Shown in pieces: positions 28,313 to 36,123 of a stretch of DNA of 64,000 bases; position 1 is the stretch's first letter; every line of letters begins with the position of its first letter. Both the position numbers and the translations under genes were made by a program. The DNA is from CADEED01 sp963842515 (GTDB lineage Bacteria; Pseudomonadota; Gammaproteobacteria; Steroidobacterales; Steroidobacteraceae): contig CAWJGO010000002.1 of assembly GCA_963842515.1 (NCBI GenBank), forward strand, positions 1,612,001-1,676,000. The letters run 5' to 3'. The notes beneath the pieces are model-generated. The model did not search any database, was not told the DNA's origin, and was given only the letters and a program-made list of their open reading frames with translations.

Positions 28313-29469
28313 AGGGCCTCGATGGCGCGCTGGAAGCCGAGAATCGTGGCGCGCGAAGAGAAGTTCTCCTCGGCACGCTGGCGCGCCTTCGCCGCCACTT
28401 CACGCGACCAGTCGGGATTGTCGAGGTAGCGGCGAATCGCGGCCGCCAGCGCTTGCGGGTCGTTGAGAGGCGTGAGCTGCCCGGTTTCACCGTGGTCGAT
28501 GAACTCGGGCACGCCACCCGCATCGCTGCCGATCACCGGCGTGCCGGCGAACATGGCCTCGACGATGACCCGGCCGGAAGGCTCCGGCGCGGTGGAACAA
28601 TGCGCAACGACATCGCAGGCCGCCATGAGCGTCATCGCATTGTCGATGTGCCCTGCAAAAATCACGCGGTCGCTGATGCCGAGTTGCTTCGCGAGGTCGC
28701 GCAGCTCGCCTTCGAAAACCTCCTCCTCGAACAGTGCCGCACCGGCGATCACGCCAACCGCCTCGGGCACCAGCGCCATCGCGCGCAGGAAGACGTCCTG
28801 GCCTTTCCAGCGGCAGATGCGGCCGAACATGCCGACCAGTGGTTTGCCCTGAGGGCTGAATCGCTGGCGGAAATCGGCGACGTGCGCCGAATCACCGAGC
28901 TGCCGCGCGATCTGAGCCGGATCGATGCCGGAGATGACCACGCTCACCCCGGTGCGGCGCCCGCCCGCACGCAACCACGCGTTGCGGCTTTCCTGTGAGA
29001 CCAAGGCCACGCCGTTGGCGCTGAAGCGCGACAACAGAACGAGCATGCGGATCATCTTCGGATTGAAATGATCCGTCGAGAGGATGTCGTTCATGAACCA
29101 TAAGATGGGCCGGCGCGTGAAAGGTTTGGCAAGCGAGGCCAGCACGAAAGACTTCTGCGAAAAGCACACCACCAACTCATGTGCGCGCGCCTTGCGCGCC
29201 AGACGCGCAATGGTGCCGAGCGAGCCCGGAATGGCGCGCAGCATGGAGAGCCACCCATCTTCGCGACGTACACCGCTTGTGTCTTCCGCCATCGGCAGCA
29301 CCGAACAGCGAATCCCTGCTTCGCGCAGCAGCGTCTCCAGCGAACCGTGTTGCAATAGCAGCACTTCCGCCGACTCGCGCAAAGTGCCGGCGATGGCCAG
29401 CATCTTGAACTCCGCGCCACCAGGATCGCCCGCGTGCGTCATGAAAAGAATTCCGCGCGAAGGTTTCAT
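28309..29469 (-). CDS. Glycosyltransferase family 4
   Basis: A 386-residue GT-B enzyme. The N-terminal MTHAGDPGGAEFKMLAIAG carries the G-G-A-E donor-domain loop of GT4. The C-terminal half has MFGRICRWKGQDVFLRAMA, EPSGRVIVEAMFAGTPVIGS and DAGGVPEFI. It has no signal or membrane helix and should act on the cytoplasmic face of the membrane, adding one sugar of the repeat unit. It shares four-base overlaps with the polymerase gene upstream and the flippase gene downstream. Confidence 0.87.
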   Translation of the reverse strand: MKPSRGILFMTHAGDPGGAEFKMLAIAGTLRESAEVLLLQHGSLETLLREAGIRCSVLPMAEDTSGVRREDGWLSMLRAIPGSLGTIARLARKARAHELVVCFSQKSFVLASLAKPFTRRPILWFMNDILSTDHFNPKMIRMLVLLSRFSANGVALVSQESRNAWLRAGGRRTGVSVVISGIDPAQIARQLGDSAHVADFRQRFSPQGKPLVGMFGRICRWKGQDVFLRAMALVPEAVGVIAGAALFEEEVFEGELRDLAKQLGISDRVIFAGHIDNAMTLMAACDVVAHCSTAPEPSGRVIVEAMFAGTPVIGSDAGGVPEFIDHGETGQLTPLNDPQALAAAIRRYLDNPDWSREVAAKARQRAEENFSSRATILGFQRAIEAL

Positions 29470-30884
29470 GCACGCTCCATCGTCGCGTAATGCGTGGCGA
29501 GCCCCATGCCGATAAACGCCCAGGCGCAGAACCCCAGCTCACCCACGTGCACGGTGCCGAGCGGAAACAACACGAACAACGCGGCGACGATGGCGCGATC
29601 GTAGTAGACGTGATCGCCACCTCTCCTGGCGGCGCCGAACAGGCTCACCACCAACAGCACAATGGCGAGGATGAACGCTGTGCCGACGAACACCCCCATC
29701 GCCCGGAAGATCTCGATGATGGCGCCGTCGATCTCGATGGTCGGCCGATTGTCGAGGCGGCGCGAGGCGCCATTGATGGCCAGGCCCTCGCCGACGATCA
29801 GGTTGTCGTGGGCGAAGAATTCTTCGTACTGATCGATGCGCTTGCGCAGCGATTCGTCGCCCTCGAGCTCGGTGAGCGTACTGGCGCGCTGCACCACCGC
29901 ATCGCGGATCTGCGGCGACAGCGCCGTCGAGGCGAGTGCCAGCCCGGCAAGGAACAACGCGAGAATGTTGGTCCGGCGCATGCCTGCACTCGGCGCAACG
30001 CCAACCAGCAAGATCGCAAACGCGGTCGCCGCCCACAACGAGCGGTACTGCGCGAGTGCGAGTCCCACCATCATGGGCGCGGCGCACAGCAGGAACACCG
30101 GCAGACGCCGCTTGAGCGCGAGCACGATGCCCGCCGACAGAATCGCGGCGAATGCGCCCGGCGAGTTCATGGTGCTGAATACACGCAGCTGGAACGGCTC
30201 CGCCCGGCCGATGGAATTGAAGCCAAGCTCGAAAACGCCGCGCATCCAGGTTCCATCCCAGGGCGCCGGGCTCACGAACTGCGCGATGCCGTACAGCGAC
30301 ATCCCGACGGCGGCCGCGATCAGACACGGCTCGAAGACACTGCGAATCTGCGCAATTCGCGCACTGTTCTGCAATAGATAGACCGCGAACAGCGGGCCGA
30401 CACTCCACTTGAGCACATCCACCAGCGATGAACGAATACGACCGTCGAGCATCGCCAGCGCGGTGCCGTAGACGATGCAGGCCAGGATCACGAGAAACGG
30501 CGCAAGCCCCAGCGGACGGCGCCGCGCCCAATATTCGATGAACGCGCCGGCGGTCAGCAGGCAGCACAGGTACGGCGTGAGCAGCACGGGATTCGACGGA
30601 TCGAAGCCCGCCTGCTGATCGATGAGGCGGCGCACCAGTGAGACGCAGCAGAAGATCAGCAGACAGTGCGCGGCATACCAGGGTGAGCGACGCTCATACA
30701 GATACGCCGCGACACCGAGGTTGAGCAGGGGATACAGCAGCCGTGCCTGCGGCGCCAGGTCGACCAGATACAAGGCGACCGGCAGCGCGAGCACCACCAG
30801 CACGACGGCGATGCCCTCGGCGACGAGCGACGGCGCTGCCCGCGCCGCGCCCGCCGATTCGCCGGTTCGCAGAATCTGTTCCAT
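29466..30884 (-). CDS. O-antigen ligase/polymerase-like membrane protein (Wzy type)
   Basis: A 472-residue membrane protein with about 11-12 helices and a large periplasmic loop between the later helices (DESLRKRIDQYEEFFAHDNL through VGEGLAING), as in Wzy and WaaL proteins. It should polymerise flipped repeat units. It is the first gene of the leftward operon, so its promoter lies in 30885-31388. A ligase role cannot be excluded, but the nearby flippase and Wzz protein favour a polymerase. Confidence 0.8.
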   Translation of the reverse strand: MEQILRTGESAGAARAAPSLVAEGIAVVLVVLALPVALYLVDLAPQARLLYPLLNLGVAAYLYERRSPWYAAHCLLIFCCVSLVRRLIDQQAGFDPSNPVLLTPYLCCLLTAGAFIEYWARRRPLGLAPFLVILACIVYGTALAMLDGRIRSSLVDVLKWSVGPLFAVYLLQNSARIAQIRSVFEPCLIAAAVGMSLYGIAQFVSPAPWDGTWMRGVFELGFNSIGRAEPFQLRVFSTMNSPGAFAAILSAGIVLALKRRLPVFLLCAAPMMVGLALAQYRSLWAATAFAILLVGVAPSAGMRRTNILALFLAGLALASTALSPQIRDAVVQRASTLTELEGDESLRKRIDQYEEFFAHDNLIVGEGLAINGASRRLDNRPTIEIDGAIIEIFRAMGVFVGTAFILAIVLLVVSLFGAARRGGDHVYYDRAIVAALFVLFPLGTVHVGELGFCAWAFIGMGLATHYATMERA

Positions 30885-31388
30885 CAGCGGTGATCACTCT
30901 TCATGAATTGATGGCTGCAAGCGCCGTTCCATTTCGGCAGACGTTGTACCGCATGTGCCGCGCGCACGCATTCGTCGTTTGCCGGTGTCGTCACTCCAAT
31001 TGAGTGCGTGTCGCCACTCACACGCATGCCCATAGTGCAGCCGTCGGAGTTGTCTGACGTCGCCTAACGGCGTCAGATGCACGCAATGCCGCAAAAAACA
31101 GGGTGGCAGCGCGATCGCTTCTCATGCATCGCCGCAATTTTCTCATCTTCGCACCCGCGCGTCGCCGGATGGCAACACCGCTGTCATCACAAGACTAACT
31201 ACTCTGGTGGCATTCGCACCTTGACGGGTGCGTTCCGCCAGTGCAACGTGCGCACGCAATCGCTGAGAGAGTCGCAGCGGACGCGCGCGATGCAAATGCC
31301 AGTGCACCACGACGACGCGACTCGGTGGAACGGGACTTGCATTGCAAGTTGTAATGCTCGTTGTCGTTTTTCTTCGCATGGGGTGGCT
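30885..31388. promoter_or_regulatory. Divergent intergenic region of the polysaccharide locus
   Basis: This 504-bp gap separates the two polysaccharide operons and must hold both promoters. Visible elements are a perfect palindrome ACTTGCA-T-TGCAAGT (31335-31349), 39 bases before the next ATG; CACTC-N5-GAGTG (30992-31006); and CTGACG-N11-CGTCAG near 31,050-31,075. No convincing -35/-10 pair could be fixed by eye. No gene is supported inside it. Confidence 0.5.
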
Positions 31389-31622
31389 ATGAAGTACCTG
31401 GCAATCTGTCTCTTGTCCGTCGTGAGCCTGTTCACCACGGCTGGCGCCTGGCCTGCGTCTTCCTCGCAATTGCAAAAGCCTCTGCCTGCGCTGGCTCAGG
31501 TGATGAAACATGACGCCCCGTTTGGCGATCGGGCGCTCGCGGTCGTCGTGGCCGTGGCCCTTGTAGGAATACAGCTACGCAGGCGCCAGAAATCGCTGCA
31601 CATGCCCCGTCCGCTCATCTGA
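31389..31622 (+). CDS. Small secreted/membrane peptide with C-terminal hydrophobic tail
   Basis: A 77-residue protein with an N-terminal signal (MKYLAICLLSVVSLFTTAGA), a short polar middle and a C-terminal hydrophobic helix ALAVVVAVALVGIQ followed by LRRRQ. This tripartite layout recalls PEP-CTERM-like sorting tails, though no PEP motif is seen. Its TGA shares one base with the ATG of the sugar transferase (TGATG), so it should be translated with it. Function unknown; it may be a small membrane factor of the polysaccharide machine. Confidence 0.6.
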   Translation: MKYLAICLLSVVSLFTTAGAWPASSSQLQKPLPALAQVMKHDAPFGDRALAVVVAVALVGIQLRRRQKSLHMPRPLI

Positions 31623-33049
31623 TGAACATGCGATCCGAAGCGCTGCATTCGCGCGAGGTGACAGCGCTGTCGACCACCGACTCGCCGGCGGTATTCGCCG
31701 TCAAGAGCCTGCTGCTGCCGATCATTCCGGTCATCACCTTGTTCATCTGCATGGCGGCCGCCGACACGCCGTTGCGCGGCGGCTACTTCCTGATTGCAGT
31801 GCTCACCTTCCTGGGGGCGCCGGATGTGCTCGGCCTTGCGCGGATTGGTGTAAACGATGAGAAGCGACCTCAAGGCGAGGTGCTGCTGGAGATCACCGCG
31901 CGCTGGCTCACGCTGGTGGCGCTCATCGCCGCGGTAGTCCATCTGGCCGGTCTTGCACCCACAATCGATTACGGGTTGATGCTGATCTGGTTCGCGGTCA
32001 CCCCAGCGGTGTTGTTCGTCGGCCAGTGGGGCGCACGGCAGTGGCTCACGCGGCTCCTCCTGCGCCGAATGCCACAACGCGCGGTCATCGTCGGAGTCAC
32101 CGACCTCGGCGCGCGTCTCGAAACCGCGCTGCGTTCGGATACTTTGCTGCGCACCGACATCGTCGGCTACTTCGAAGATCGCGTGGGCTCACGCCTCACC
32201 GCCAAGGTTCATGCGCCGGTGCTCGGCAGCTGCGCGTCGCTCGCGGAATTCGTGACCCATCACAAGATCGACCAGGTGTTCATCACGCTGCCGATGAGCC
32301 GTGACGCGCGCATCGTCACCATGCTCGAAACCTTGCACGATTGCACCGCGTCCATTTACTTCGTGCCGGACATCTTTGCGTTCAACCTCATCCAGGCCCG
32401 CTTCGACATTCTCGGCGGCGTGCCGGTGGTGGCGGTGCGCGAGACTCCTTTCTATGGAGCCGCGTGGCTGGTCAAGCGCGTGAGCGATGTGGCGATCGCC
32501 GGTGCAGCGCTCTTCTTGATGGCACCGGTGCTGGCGCTGGTCGCGCTGGCCATTCGATTCGAATCGCCGGGACCGGTGTTTTTCCGGCAGAAGCGTTACG
32601 GCCTCGATGGCCGTGAAATCCTCATTCTGAAGTTCCGCTCGATGAGCGTAGTAGAGGACGGCAAGGAGGCGTTCCACGCCGCGACAAGAGGTGATCCGAG
32701 GATCACACGCGTGGGCGCCTTCCTTCGCCGAACTTCCATCGACGAGCTGCCACAGCTCTTCAACGTGCTCGAAGGCAGCATGAGCATCGTCGGCCCGCGG
32801 CCGCATGCCGTGGCCATGAATGAGCAGTACCGGCGCGAGATTCCGAGCTACATGGTGCGGCACAAGGTGAAACCCGGCATCACGGGCTGGGCCCAGGTCA
32901 ACGGGTTTCGCGGTGGTGACGATCTGGAGTCGATGCGCAAGCGCATCGAGCTCGACCTCGCGTACCTGCGCCATTGGTCGCTGTGGCTCGACCTGCGAAT
33001 TCTCTTCAAAACCATCTCCGTCGTGCTGACGGACCGCCACGCGTATTGA
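31622..33049 (+). CDS. Undecaprenyl-phosphate sugar phosphotransferase (WcaJ/EpsB-like)
   Basis: A 475-residue polyprenyl-phosphate hexose-1-phosphate transferase. It has four N-terminal helices, a CoA-binding-like soluble region (AVIVGVTDLGARLETAL, DIVGYFEDRVGSRL), a fifth helix, then the catalytic domain. Its motifs are GPVFFRQKRYGLDGREILIL, KFRSM, RRTSIDELPQLFNVL, MSIVGPRPHA and GITGWAQVNGFRG, all typical of this family. It starts repeat-unit synthesis by moving a hexose-1-phosphate to undecaprenyl phosphate at the inner membrane. It is coupled to the small peptide gene upstream and followed 11 bases later by a glycosyltransferase. Confidence 0.92.
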   Translation: MNMRSEALHSREVTALSTTDSPAVFAVKSLLLPIIPVITLFICMAAADTPLRGGYFLIAVLTFLGAPDVLGLARIGVNDEKRPQGEVLLEITARWLTLVALIAAVVHLAGLAPTIDYGLMLIWFAVTPAVLFVGQWGARQWLTRLLLRRMPQRAVIVGVTDLGARLETALRSDTLLRTDIVGYFEDRVGSRLTAKVHAPVLGSCASLAEFVTHHKIDQVFITLPMSRDARIVTMLETLHDCTASIYFVPDIFAFNLIQARFDILGGVPVVAVRETPFYGAAWLVKRVSDVAIAGAALFLMAPVLALVALAIRFESPGPVFFRQKRYGLDGREILILKFRSMSVVEDGKEAFHAATRGDPRITRVGAFLRRTSIDELPQLFNVLEGSMSIVGPRPHAVAMNEQYRREIPSYMVRHKVKPGITGWAQVNGFRGGDDLESMRKRIELDLAYLRHWSLWLDLRILFKTISVVLTDRHAY

Positions 33050-33060
33050 CGGAAGCAGCC

Positions 33061-34272
33061 ATGAAAGACAAGCGAATTGCATTGATCTACGACAAGCTCG
33101 ACGTGTTCGCCGGCGGCGAGCGCGTGCTCGAGCAGATGATCGCGCTGTATCCGCACTCCGATGTCTGCGTAGCGGTGGACATCATGAAGGCCGCGGACCG
33201 CGCTTTCCTGCGGGGCAAGGTACCCATCACCACCTTCGCTCAGAAGCTGCCGTTCGTGCGCCATCACCACCGGCACTTCCTGCTGCTGCTGATGTTTGCG
33301 ATGGAGCAGCTCGACCTCTCCGACTACGAGCTGGTGTTGTCAGGCAGCGCCTCGATCGCCAAGGGCGTGCTCACCGGACCCGACCAGCTGCACATCTCTT
33401 ATGTGCACTCGCCAATGCGTTACGCCTGGGACCTGCAACACCAGTACCTCGGCGAAGCGAACCTCGAGCGCGGATTCCGCAGCATGCTGGCGCGCTACAT
33501 GCTGCATCGCGCGCGCGGCTGGGACTTGAAGACAGCCAACGGCGTCGACTACTTCATCGCGAACTCGCAGTTCATCGCGCGCCGCATCTGGAAGGTGTAT
33601 CGGCGCGAAGCCACGGTCATCTACCCACCGGTGGATGTCGACAACTTCTCGATGCGTACCAACAAAGAGCCGTTCTATCTCACCGCCTCGCGCATGGTGC
33701 CGTACAAGAAGATCGCCGCCATCGTCGAAGCTTTCCGCGCGCTGCCGGACCGCAAGCTGGTGGTGGTGGGCGACGGGCCCGAGATGAAACGCATCAAGGC
33801 GCTGGCGGGTCCGAATGTGGAGATCCTGGGATACCAGCCCTCGAGCGTGCTGAGCGATCTCATGCAACGCGCGCGCTGCTTCATCTTCGCCGCGGAGGAA
33901 GACTTCGGCATCACGCCGGTGGAGGCGCAGGCCTGCGGCACGCCGGTGCTCGCCTATGGCCGTGGCGGAGCGCTCGAAACCATCCGCGGCCTCGACGACG
34001 AAAAACCCACCGGCGCGTTCTTCGACCGCCAGGAGGCTGCGGCGATTTGTGAAGCGGTACGGCATTTCGAGCGGCATGAGGACCGCATCGCCCCGCTCGA
34101 TTGCTGGCAGAACGCGCAGCGCTTCTCGGCGCAGATATTCCGCGAGACCTACAGCAACTTCGTCGAGCGCTGCTGGGAGGTGTTCCGCTCCGTACCGCCC
34201 ATGCCCACCGGACTGGATCGTCAGCTGGCACTCGAGAAAGCGACTCAAGGTTTACCGGGAGTTGCGGCATGA
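33061..34272 (+). CDS. Glycosyltransferase family 4 (mannosyl/galactosyl type)
   Basis: A 403-residue GT-B enzyme starting MKDKRIALIYDKLDVFAGGE, with the G-G-E loop of GT4. The C-terminal half has LTASRMVPYKK, KLVVVGDGPEMKRI, VEILGYQPSSV and EDFGITPVEAQACGTPVLAY. The D-F-G-I-x-P-V-E-A motif is common in WbaZ/WcaI-like mannosyltransferases. It probably adds the second sugar after the initiating transferase. Its stop overlaps the OPX lipoprotein start by four bases. Confidence 0.87.
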   Translation: MKDKRIALIYDKLDVFAGGERVLEQMIALYPHSDVCVAVDIMKAADRAFLRGKVPITTFAQKLPFVRHHHRHFLLLLMFAMEQLDLSDYELVLSGSASIAKGVLTGPDQLHISYVHSPMRYAWDLQHQYLGEANLERGFRSMLARYMLHRARGWDLKTANGVDYFIANSQFIARRIWKVYRREATVIYPPVDVDNFSMRTNKEPFYLTASRMVPYKKIAAIVEAFRALPDRKLVVVGDGPEMKRIKALAGPNVEILGYQPSSVLSDLMQRARCFIFAAEEDFGITPVEAQACGTPVLAYGRGGALETIRGLDDEKPTGAFFDRQEAAAICEAVRHFERHEDRIAPLDCWQNAQRFSAQIFRETYSNFVERCWEVFRSVPPMPTGLDRQLALEKATQGLPGVAA

Positions 34273-34832
34273 GAAAACTCTGCTATGGCGCGTTGCTGGG
34301 CGTACTGGTGCTCATCGCCGGATGCGCCAGCGGTACCGGCGGCCTGCCTGCCCTGGCGAACGATCAGACCACCGGCGCCTATCTACTGGGCGCGGGCGAC
34401 ACGTTGCGCATCACGGTGTTCGGCGAGACCGATCTGTCCGGAACATTCAAGATCTCCGACAATGGCACGCTGGTCATGCCGCTCGTGGGTCAGGTGCCGG
34501 CGCGGGGACTATCGGTGCCCGAGCTGCAGAAGCGGCTCGTGGGACTGCTGAATGTGAAGGCCGTGAAATCACCGGACGTCACCATCCAGGTGGAGGAATA
34601 CCGGCCGTTCTTCATACTCGGTGAGGTCAAGAATCCAGGCTCTTATCCCTACGTTCCCGACATGACCGTGCTCACCGCGGTCGCCATCGCCGGCGGCTTC
34701 ACGTTCCGCGCTTCACAGGATGAGGTCTCGGTGACACGCAAGCGCAATGGCACCGCCACCGAGGCGCGCGCGCGCCGCGATGCCCGCGTATTGCCGGGCG
34801 ACGTCGTCTACGTCTTCGAGAGGCATTTCTGA
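34269..34832 (+). CDS. Polysaccharide export lipoprotein (OPX, Wza-like)
   Basis: A 187-residue lipoprotein: MRKLCYGALLGVLVLIAGC ends in a lipobox with Cys19. Then follow a poly_export domain (GAGDTLRITVFGETDLSG, VMPLVGQVPARG) and one SLBB domain (FFILGEVKNPGSYPYVPDMT). It is shorter than Wza (about 380 residues) and lacks the second SLBB and the C-terminal helix that makes Wza's outer-membrane pore. It therefore probably works with the outer-membrane barrel encoded next. It is overlapped by four bases on each side. Confidence 0.87.
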   Translation: MRKLCYGALLGVLVLIAGCASGTGGLPALANDQTTGAYLLGAGDTLRITVFGETDLSGTFKISDNGTLVMPLVGQVPARGLSVPELQKRLVGLLNVKAVKSPDVTIQVEEYRPFFILGEVKNPGSYPYVPDMTVLTAVAIAGGFTFRASQDEVSVTRKRNGTATEARARRDARVLPGDVVYVFERHF

Positions 34833-36103
34833 GCGCCGCGCCCCGTCAGGCCCATGGCCAGACCAAGGGTCAGCGCGGCCGCCTGGCCTTCGGGCCCTGC
34901 ACGTTCGCGGTCGTCTGCCTTGCGTTGTTGGTGGACCCGGTGCGCGCACAGTCGCTCGCCCCGCGCGCGTTGTTCGTCGACGACCTCGGCGCCGAGCTCT
35001 TCGACACGGATGGGGCCGAGGGTGGCATTCGCGCCGGCGTCTTCGAGGTGCGCGCTGCTGCCGGCCTGTCATACGGCGTGGACTCGAACGTGTATGCGGA
35101 GGCAGACGCCGCCGGGACCGAAGGGGTGGCCACCGGCGAGGCGCTGGTCCGCGCCGTCAATAAATCCGCCACGCGCGACATTCTTGGACTCGCTTTCGTG
35201 CGCGCGCAGCGCTACGAGAATGCGCGCGACCAGGACGCCACCGAGTACGGTGCGCTTGCGCGCTACGACGGCTGGCTCGGCCCGCAGAACCGGCTGATCG
35301 CCGGGTTCAGCGCCGAGCACAACATCGAGTCGCGCAACGACGTCGAGACGCCGACCACTATCGCCTTGAGTCCCTACGACGATGTGCGCGGCGCCATCAG
35401 CCACACCCACCTCTTCAACCGCTTCTCGCTCGAAGGGCGCGCCAACGCGCGGCGCCTGCAATACGATGCGGCCGGCCAGGAGCTGCGGGACCGCTCGCAA
35501 TACCGCGGCGAGCTGCGCGGGGCCTATGCGCTGCGCTCCGATCTTTCATGGGTGGCCACCGGCTATTTCAATCGCGATGAATTCGACGACCCGACTCCGA
35601 GCTCGATGTCGGCCGACACCGCTGGCGGGCTGCTCGGCCTGCGCCTCGATGTCAACGAGCTGCTCGAGCTCGAGCTGGGTGCGGGCTACTTCGAGCGAAC
35701 CTACGACGACCTCGACGATCCGCTGACCGGCGTCGCGCTTCGTGGGACGCTGCTGTGGCATCCCACGCGGCTCACCACGTTGCGGGCGCAGGCGCTGCGC
35801 ACCGATGCTCCCACGCGCATCGAAGGCGCCTTCGCCAAGGTGCGCAACGATGCATCGCTGCAGGTGACGCATGAATACAGCCGCAACCTGCTGCTGCACG
35901 CCGGCGCGCGTTTCATCGCCGATGACTTCGAGACCATCGATCGCGTCGACACCACCTGGCTCGCCGAAGTCGGGGCGACCTGGGCTTTCGGCCGGCACTC
36001 GGTATTACGATTCGTCTACGACTACGGCACCCGCGACCATGAGACGCCGGGCCGCAACTTTGAACGCCATATCGCGAACCTCGCCTACATCGCGAGACTC
36101 TAG
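34829..36103 (+). CDS. Outer-membrane beta-barrel protein of polysaccharide export
   Basis: The frame is open from CTG 34829, which forms a CTGA overlap with the upstream stop, to 36103 (424 residues). A leader-like stretch (FGPCTFAVVCLALLVDPVRAQ) would be lost from later TTG or GTG starts, so CTG, or a missed start inside the upstream gene, is preferred. The body has many alternating strands such as SWVATGYFNRDEFDDPTP and LELELGAGYFERTYDDL, and ends in the aromatic/aliphatic IANLAYIARL expected of a barrel. It resembles EpsL/VpsM-type barrels that pair with short OPX proteins. Confidence 0.7.
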   Translation: MSAAPRQAHGQTKGQRGRLAFGPCTFAVVCLALLVDPVRAQSLAPRALFVDDLGAELFDTDGAEGGIRAGVFEVRAAAGLSYGVDSNVYAEADAAGTEGVATGEALVRAVNKSATRDILGLAFVRAQRYENARDQDATEYGALARYDGWLGPQNRLIAGFSAEHNIESRNDVETPTTIALSPYDDVRGAISHTHLFNRFSLEGRANARRLQYDAAGQELRDRSQYRGELRGAYALRSDLSWVATGYFNRDEFDDPTPSSMSADTAGGLLGLRLDVNELLELELGAGYFERTYDDLDDPLTGVALRGTLLWHPTRLTTLRAQALRTDAPTRIEGAFAKVRNDASLQVTHEYSRNLLLHAGARFIADDFETIDRVDTTWLAEVGATWAFGRHSVLRFVYDYGTRDHETPGRNFERHIANLAYIARL

Positions 36104-36123
36104 GCACAGGTAGAACGCAAAGC

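Noticed and set aside
32189..33082. 297-codon frame opposite the sugar transferase
   Set aside because: It is antisense to an unmistakable catalytic domain and rich in His/Arg, as expected for a shadow.
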